From Stramenopiles sp. TOSAG23-3 (Eukaryota; Sar), in assembly GCA_900128585.1 (NCBI GenBank), contig LT642836.1:1-10224 (forward strand): a stretch of 10,224 bases of DNA, read 5' to 3'. The notes beneath the pieces are model-generated. The model did not search any database. It was not told where the DNA came from and worked only from the letters and a program-made list of their open reading frames with translations. A program made the position numbers and the translations under genes. Positions 8,068 through 10,224 of this stretch are shown piece by piece. Within the stretch, counting starts at the first letter, position 1. Every line of letters starts with the position of its first letter.

Positions 8068-8082
8068 AATAAAACTATATAT
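8068..8082 (+). terminator. poly(A) signal of the ARM gene
   Basis: AATAAA at 8068-8073 starts 13 nt after the TAG stop and is followed by TATATAT at 8076-8082. Together these give the classic positioning and efficiency type motifs and suggest a very short 3' UTR. Confidence 0.55.
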
Positions 8083-8261
8083 TCATCACTTATAATAACA
8101 GCCAATTTTTATTTATCTTCCTCATGTACCACGAAAATGAATCTGCTCCTTTTGTCCATTTTTAATCAATATTACCCTTGTCACGCTTAGACTTGACTAT
8201 CATTCTCAGATGTACTTCATGTATGATCCGAACCGGTAGGTGGATTAGAAATATATATTTA

Positions 8262-8273
8262 AAATTATAATTT
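8262..8273. repeat. AT palindrome in the convergent 3' region
   Basis: AAATTATAATTT is a perfect 12-bp palindrome, nested within the AGAAATA/TATTTCT arms. It overlaps the minus-strand AATAAA at 8271-8276. It may be part of a symmetric 3'-end signal, or a chance product of AT richness. Confidence 0.4.
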
Positions 8274-8276
8274 ATT
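8271..8276 (-). terminator. poly(A) signal of the Tfb1 gene
   Basis: TTTATT on the plus strand reads AATAAA on the minus strand, about 85-90 nt past the Tfb1 TAA stop. The TATATATTTAAA block at 8252-8263 lies just downstream. A second AATAAA is at 8107-8112. Confidence 0.45.
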
Positions 8277-8360
8277 TCTTCGAACGATAATTATATATTT
8301 CGGTACGCGTTACTGTCTTGTCAGATAACCTAATATTTCGTACACTTCCAGAATGCTCCT

Positions 8361-10061
8361 TTAATCTTCCCGAGATCGCTTCCTACTCATCGGGGTATTT
8401 GTGGATTGGACAGCTTTTCTCCGTGGGGCCTTCTTTTCACTATATTTTTTGTGCTTATCGATTGCGTGTACAAGCCGCTTTTTCATGGCATCCTTTGACT
8501 GCGGTGTCAACGTGGCAAATGACTCCAAAAATTGAATTTCTTCTCTGATCCGTTGAACGACTTTATTTAATTTCTCATTGTTGTTTTTGCTTTGTACCAA
8601 AGACCAAAAAAATCTCAAATATTCGTTACACCTCTGAAAATGACCTTTCAATACCGTCTCATTCGTCGGCTTAGAAATAGCACGGTTTCGAGTATATGTT
8701 GGCCTCAAAGTTGCAGAGAATGCATTCTCAGGATTAAATTTCCAAGCAATTTTTCCCTCTTGCGGGACAGCCCCGGCTTCCAATTTTACTCGCTTTGCCG
8801 CCCGGCCGTTTGATTCCTTTTCTTCTTGCTTTGCGCCTTCCTTTGGTTTTCTTGTATTTTCTGTTATATTTAATGGGACCATTTCTATTCCTTCGTTGTA
8901 CGCATGGGACGTCAAGTCAGGGTGGACAACTTCGCCACTTTCGTTCGTCTCTTGTGCGTCTCCTTTCCCGCCCTTGTTCACTCCACCGCTATGGCCCAGT
9001 AATCTGCTGCCCTCCTGGTTAAATTGGTTCAGCAAATATGCTGTGGTCGACTTGTTGTGTTTGGACTTCATCGTTATTTCCCCACCCTTCTTGTTTCGCC
9101 TAGAAGAAGACGTCTCCCCACCTACAGCCTCTTCGTTGTCCACGGACTCCACAACGCGCTTTGACCGGTCCAACAGACCATACCCTTCCCTGGTTGAAAT
9201 AGGTCCACGGAATGCCTCGCCACTTGTTTCACGCAAATCAAACATAGGGTCGGCATTTTCTAATAGCAATTTTGTGTTGTGTTCGCGGGTCTCTTTTTCT
9301 TGGTCTTCAATAAAAGAAGACACTTCTTTGTCCATGCGGCCAGTCGTCATAGTCGCCACTTGCTTCTCGTCGATTTCCCCCCGTTTGTACTGATCCTCCA
9401 CGATGAGCTTGGTGAAAAATTCATTCTGAGAGTATTTGTGGGGTACGAACTTGTAGTAAGCTCTCCTGACGTTGGGCCTCTTCCGAAAAATTTCGTTCAT
9501 TACTTCTGCGGTAACCGTTTGATACTTTGCGCGCCTTTTGCTTACCACCTCGATCGAGGAACTGTAGGATTGCACAGACAAAACTTCGCCCGGGGTTAGC
9601 CCCGAGTCATTTCTCAGCTGGTGCTTCCTACTGGCCCAAAACTCATTTGCATCCATCAAGCTGGGAACGACTTGGTTAAACATTTTGCGCAGTTCTGGAT
9701 CTTTGCGCAGTAGCTCTCGTGCTTCGTTAACGTCAAAAGTGAGCTTTGCAGTACTTTGCGGTTTTTTTGGGGCGGTTGAGGTCTGTCCCAGAAGTTGCCC
9801 GGTAAAAGTGCCCAACCCTGCCACATCTGGAAACTGTAGCTCAATGCCCACGCCCTTTAAATTGTTCGCGTCCATGACTATCTTTACCGTCGTTTCTCGC
9901 GACGGCGAAGTTAGCGTCTTTTTGACAGAAGAATACAGGACTTTATTCCCGCCAGCGAACAAAATGCCGTCGGTTACGAGTTCAATCGTTATCCGCTTGT
10001 TCAACAGTTCACTAAACGAAGATTCATGGACTTTCCGGACCAATACATTGCTAAACTTCAT
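8361..10061 (-). CDS. TFB1: TFIIH core subunit Tfb1/p62 (GTF2H1 homologue)
   Basis: The frame has 566 codons from ATG at 10061 (A at -3) to TAA. The frame stays open upstream to TTG and beyond, but the ATG precedes the expected start of the PH domain. Residues about 1-95 fit the N-terminal PH-like domain. BSD1 is at about 108-149 (NEARELLRKDP, then ANEFW) and BSD2 at about 183-225 (MNEIFRKRPNVRRAY, then NEFF). Between 270 and 310 the PMFDLRETSG and GYGLLDRSKRVVESV segments match the middle of the family. A low-complexity acidic/basic linker (about 315-425) ends in AAKRVKLE, very like the c-Myc nuclear localisation signal. The C-terminal helical region (about 475-545, starting EYLRFFWSLV) is conserved in p62. 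The protein is a structural subunit of TFIIH, acting in RNA polymerase II initiation and nucleotide excision repair; the family's PH domain binds acidic activators, TFIIE and XPC. The length is close to human p62. Confidence 0.93.
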   Translation of the reverse strand: MKFSNVLVRKVHESSFSELLNKRITIELVTDGILFAGGNKVLYSSVKKTLTSPSRETTVKIVMDANNLKGVGIELQFPDVAGLGTFTGQLLGQTSTAPKKPQSTAKLTFDVNEARELLRKDPELRKMFNQVVPSLMDANEFWASRKHQLRNDSGLTPGEVLSVQSYSSSIEVVSKRRAKYQTVTAEVMNEIFRKRPNVRRAYYKFVPHKYSQNEFFTKLIVEDQYKRGEIDEKQVATMTTGRMDKEVSSFIEDQEKETREHNTKLLLENADPMFDLRETSGEAFRGPISTREGYGLLDRSKRVVESVDNEEAVGGETSSSRRNKKGGEITMKSKHNKSTTAYLLNQFNQEGSRLLGHSGGVNKGGKGDAQETNESGEVVHPDLTSHAYNEGIEMVPLNITENTRKPKEGAKQEEKESNGRAAKRVKLEAGAVPQEGKIAWKFNPENAFSATLRPTYTRNRAISKPTNETVLKGHFQRCNEYLRFFWSLVQSKNNNEKLNKVVQRIREEIQFLESFATLTPQSKDAMKKRLVHAIDKHKKYSEKKAPRRKAVQSTNTPMSRKRSRED

Positions 10062-10131
10062 CGTTCCCCACAAACCTGAACGAAATCGTTTCCGTATATT
10101 CGGTTGTTCTCGTTCGATTGCTTCCTATCAT
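10051..10131 (-). other. possible upstream ORF overlapping the Tfb1 start
   Basis: An ATG at 10131 (G at -3) opens a 26-codon frame that passes out of frame over the Tfb1 ATG and stops at TAG 10051, 9 nt inside the gene. If the transcript starts upstream of 10131, this would reduce Tfb1 translation. There is no evidence that it is translated. Confidence 0.25.
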
Positions 10132-10185
10132 TACAATGTTTCTTCGTCAACCTTGACCTTTTGTGTGTTCATTCAATTGTACGCG

Positions 10186-10192
10186 TTATATA
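10186..10192 (-). promoter_or_regulatory. TATA-like box of the Tfb1 gene
   Basis: The minus strand reads TATATAA, about 125 nt upstream of the Tfb1 ATG. The plus strand overlaps with TATAAA at 10189-10194, so the box is nearly symmetric. A start site near 10155-10160 would give a leader of about 95-100 nt that contains the upstream ATG at 10131. Confidence 0.4.
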
Positions 10193-10224
10193 AATCAACG
10201 TAAATGTTAAAAAATTTAACTTTT

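Larger units (their letters stand above)
8056..8360. other. convergent intergenic region
   Basis: The ARM and Tfb1 genes end facing each other across these 305 bases. No gene is seen. The region holds the ARM AATAAA (8068), minus-strand AATAAA at 8271-8276 and 8107-8112, and an AT palindrome at 8262-8273 inside a 7-bp stem (AGAAATA 8247-8253 with TATTTCT 8273-8279). Confidence 0.8.

Noticed and set aside
8896-9393. 165-codon plus-strand frame antisense to Tfb1
   Set aside because: It is a shadow of a convincing conserved gene, with no domain-like features.

Overview
This window is eukaryotic nuclear DNA, probably from an intron-poor, compact protist genome. Three long open frames encode eukaryote-specific proteins. 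Intergenic DNA is very AT-rich with TATA-like boxes and AATAAA/TATATA-type 3' signals, and there are no Shine-Dalgarno sites or operon-like overlaps. The lineage cannot be fixed from sequence alone. A flagellate-stage protist, for example a stramenopile such as an oomycete or labyrinthulomycete, is a reasonable guess because of the ciliary-type TPR protein and the very long intronless armadillo protein. That is inference only.

Layout: (1) 1-262, AT-rich 3' flank. (2) 263-2014, minus strand: a 583-aa protein of about 11 TPRs that resembles TTC16. (3) 2015-3174, a 1.16-kb divergent intergenic region with a TATA-like box for the TPR gene, poly(T)/poly(A) tracts next to a CCG repeat, a cluster of short direct and inverted repeats, and a probable 5'-leader intron for the next gene. 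(4) 3175-8055, plus strand: a 1626-aa armadillo-repeat protein with about 26 ARM repeats, a basic N-terminus and a disordered basic C-terminus. (5) 8056-8360, a convergent intergenic region holding the 3' signals of both flanking genes. (6) 8361-10061, minus strand: TFIIH core subunit Tfb1/p62 with a PH domain, two BSD domains and a conserved C-terminal helical region. (7) 10062-10224, its leader and core promoter.

No operon-like cooperation is implied. The TPR and ARM genes are divergent and could share control elements. Both are scaffold-type repeat proteins, and a shared ciliary role is a testable but unproven idea. Tfb1 is a housekeeping transcription and DNA-repair subunit. For two genes the longest open frame begins at a TTG codon; the first in-frame ATG (3175 and 10061) is used here. 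No mobile element, tRNA, rRNA or CRISPR array was seen.
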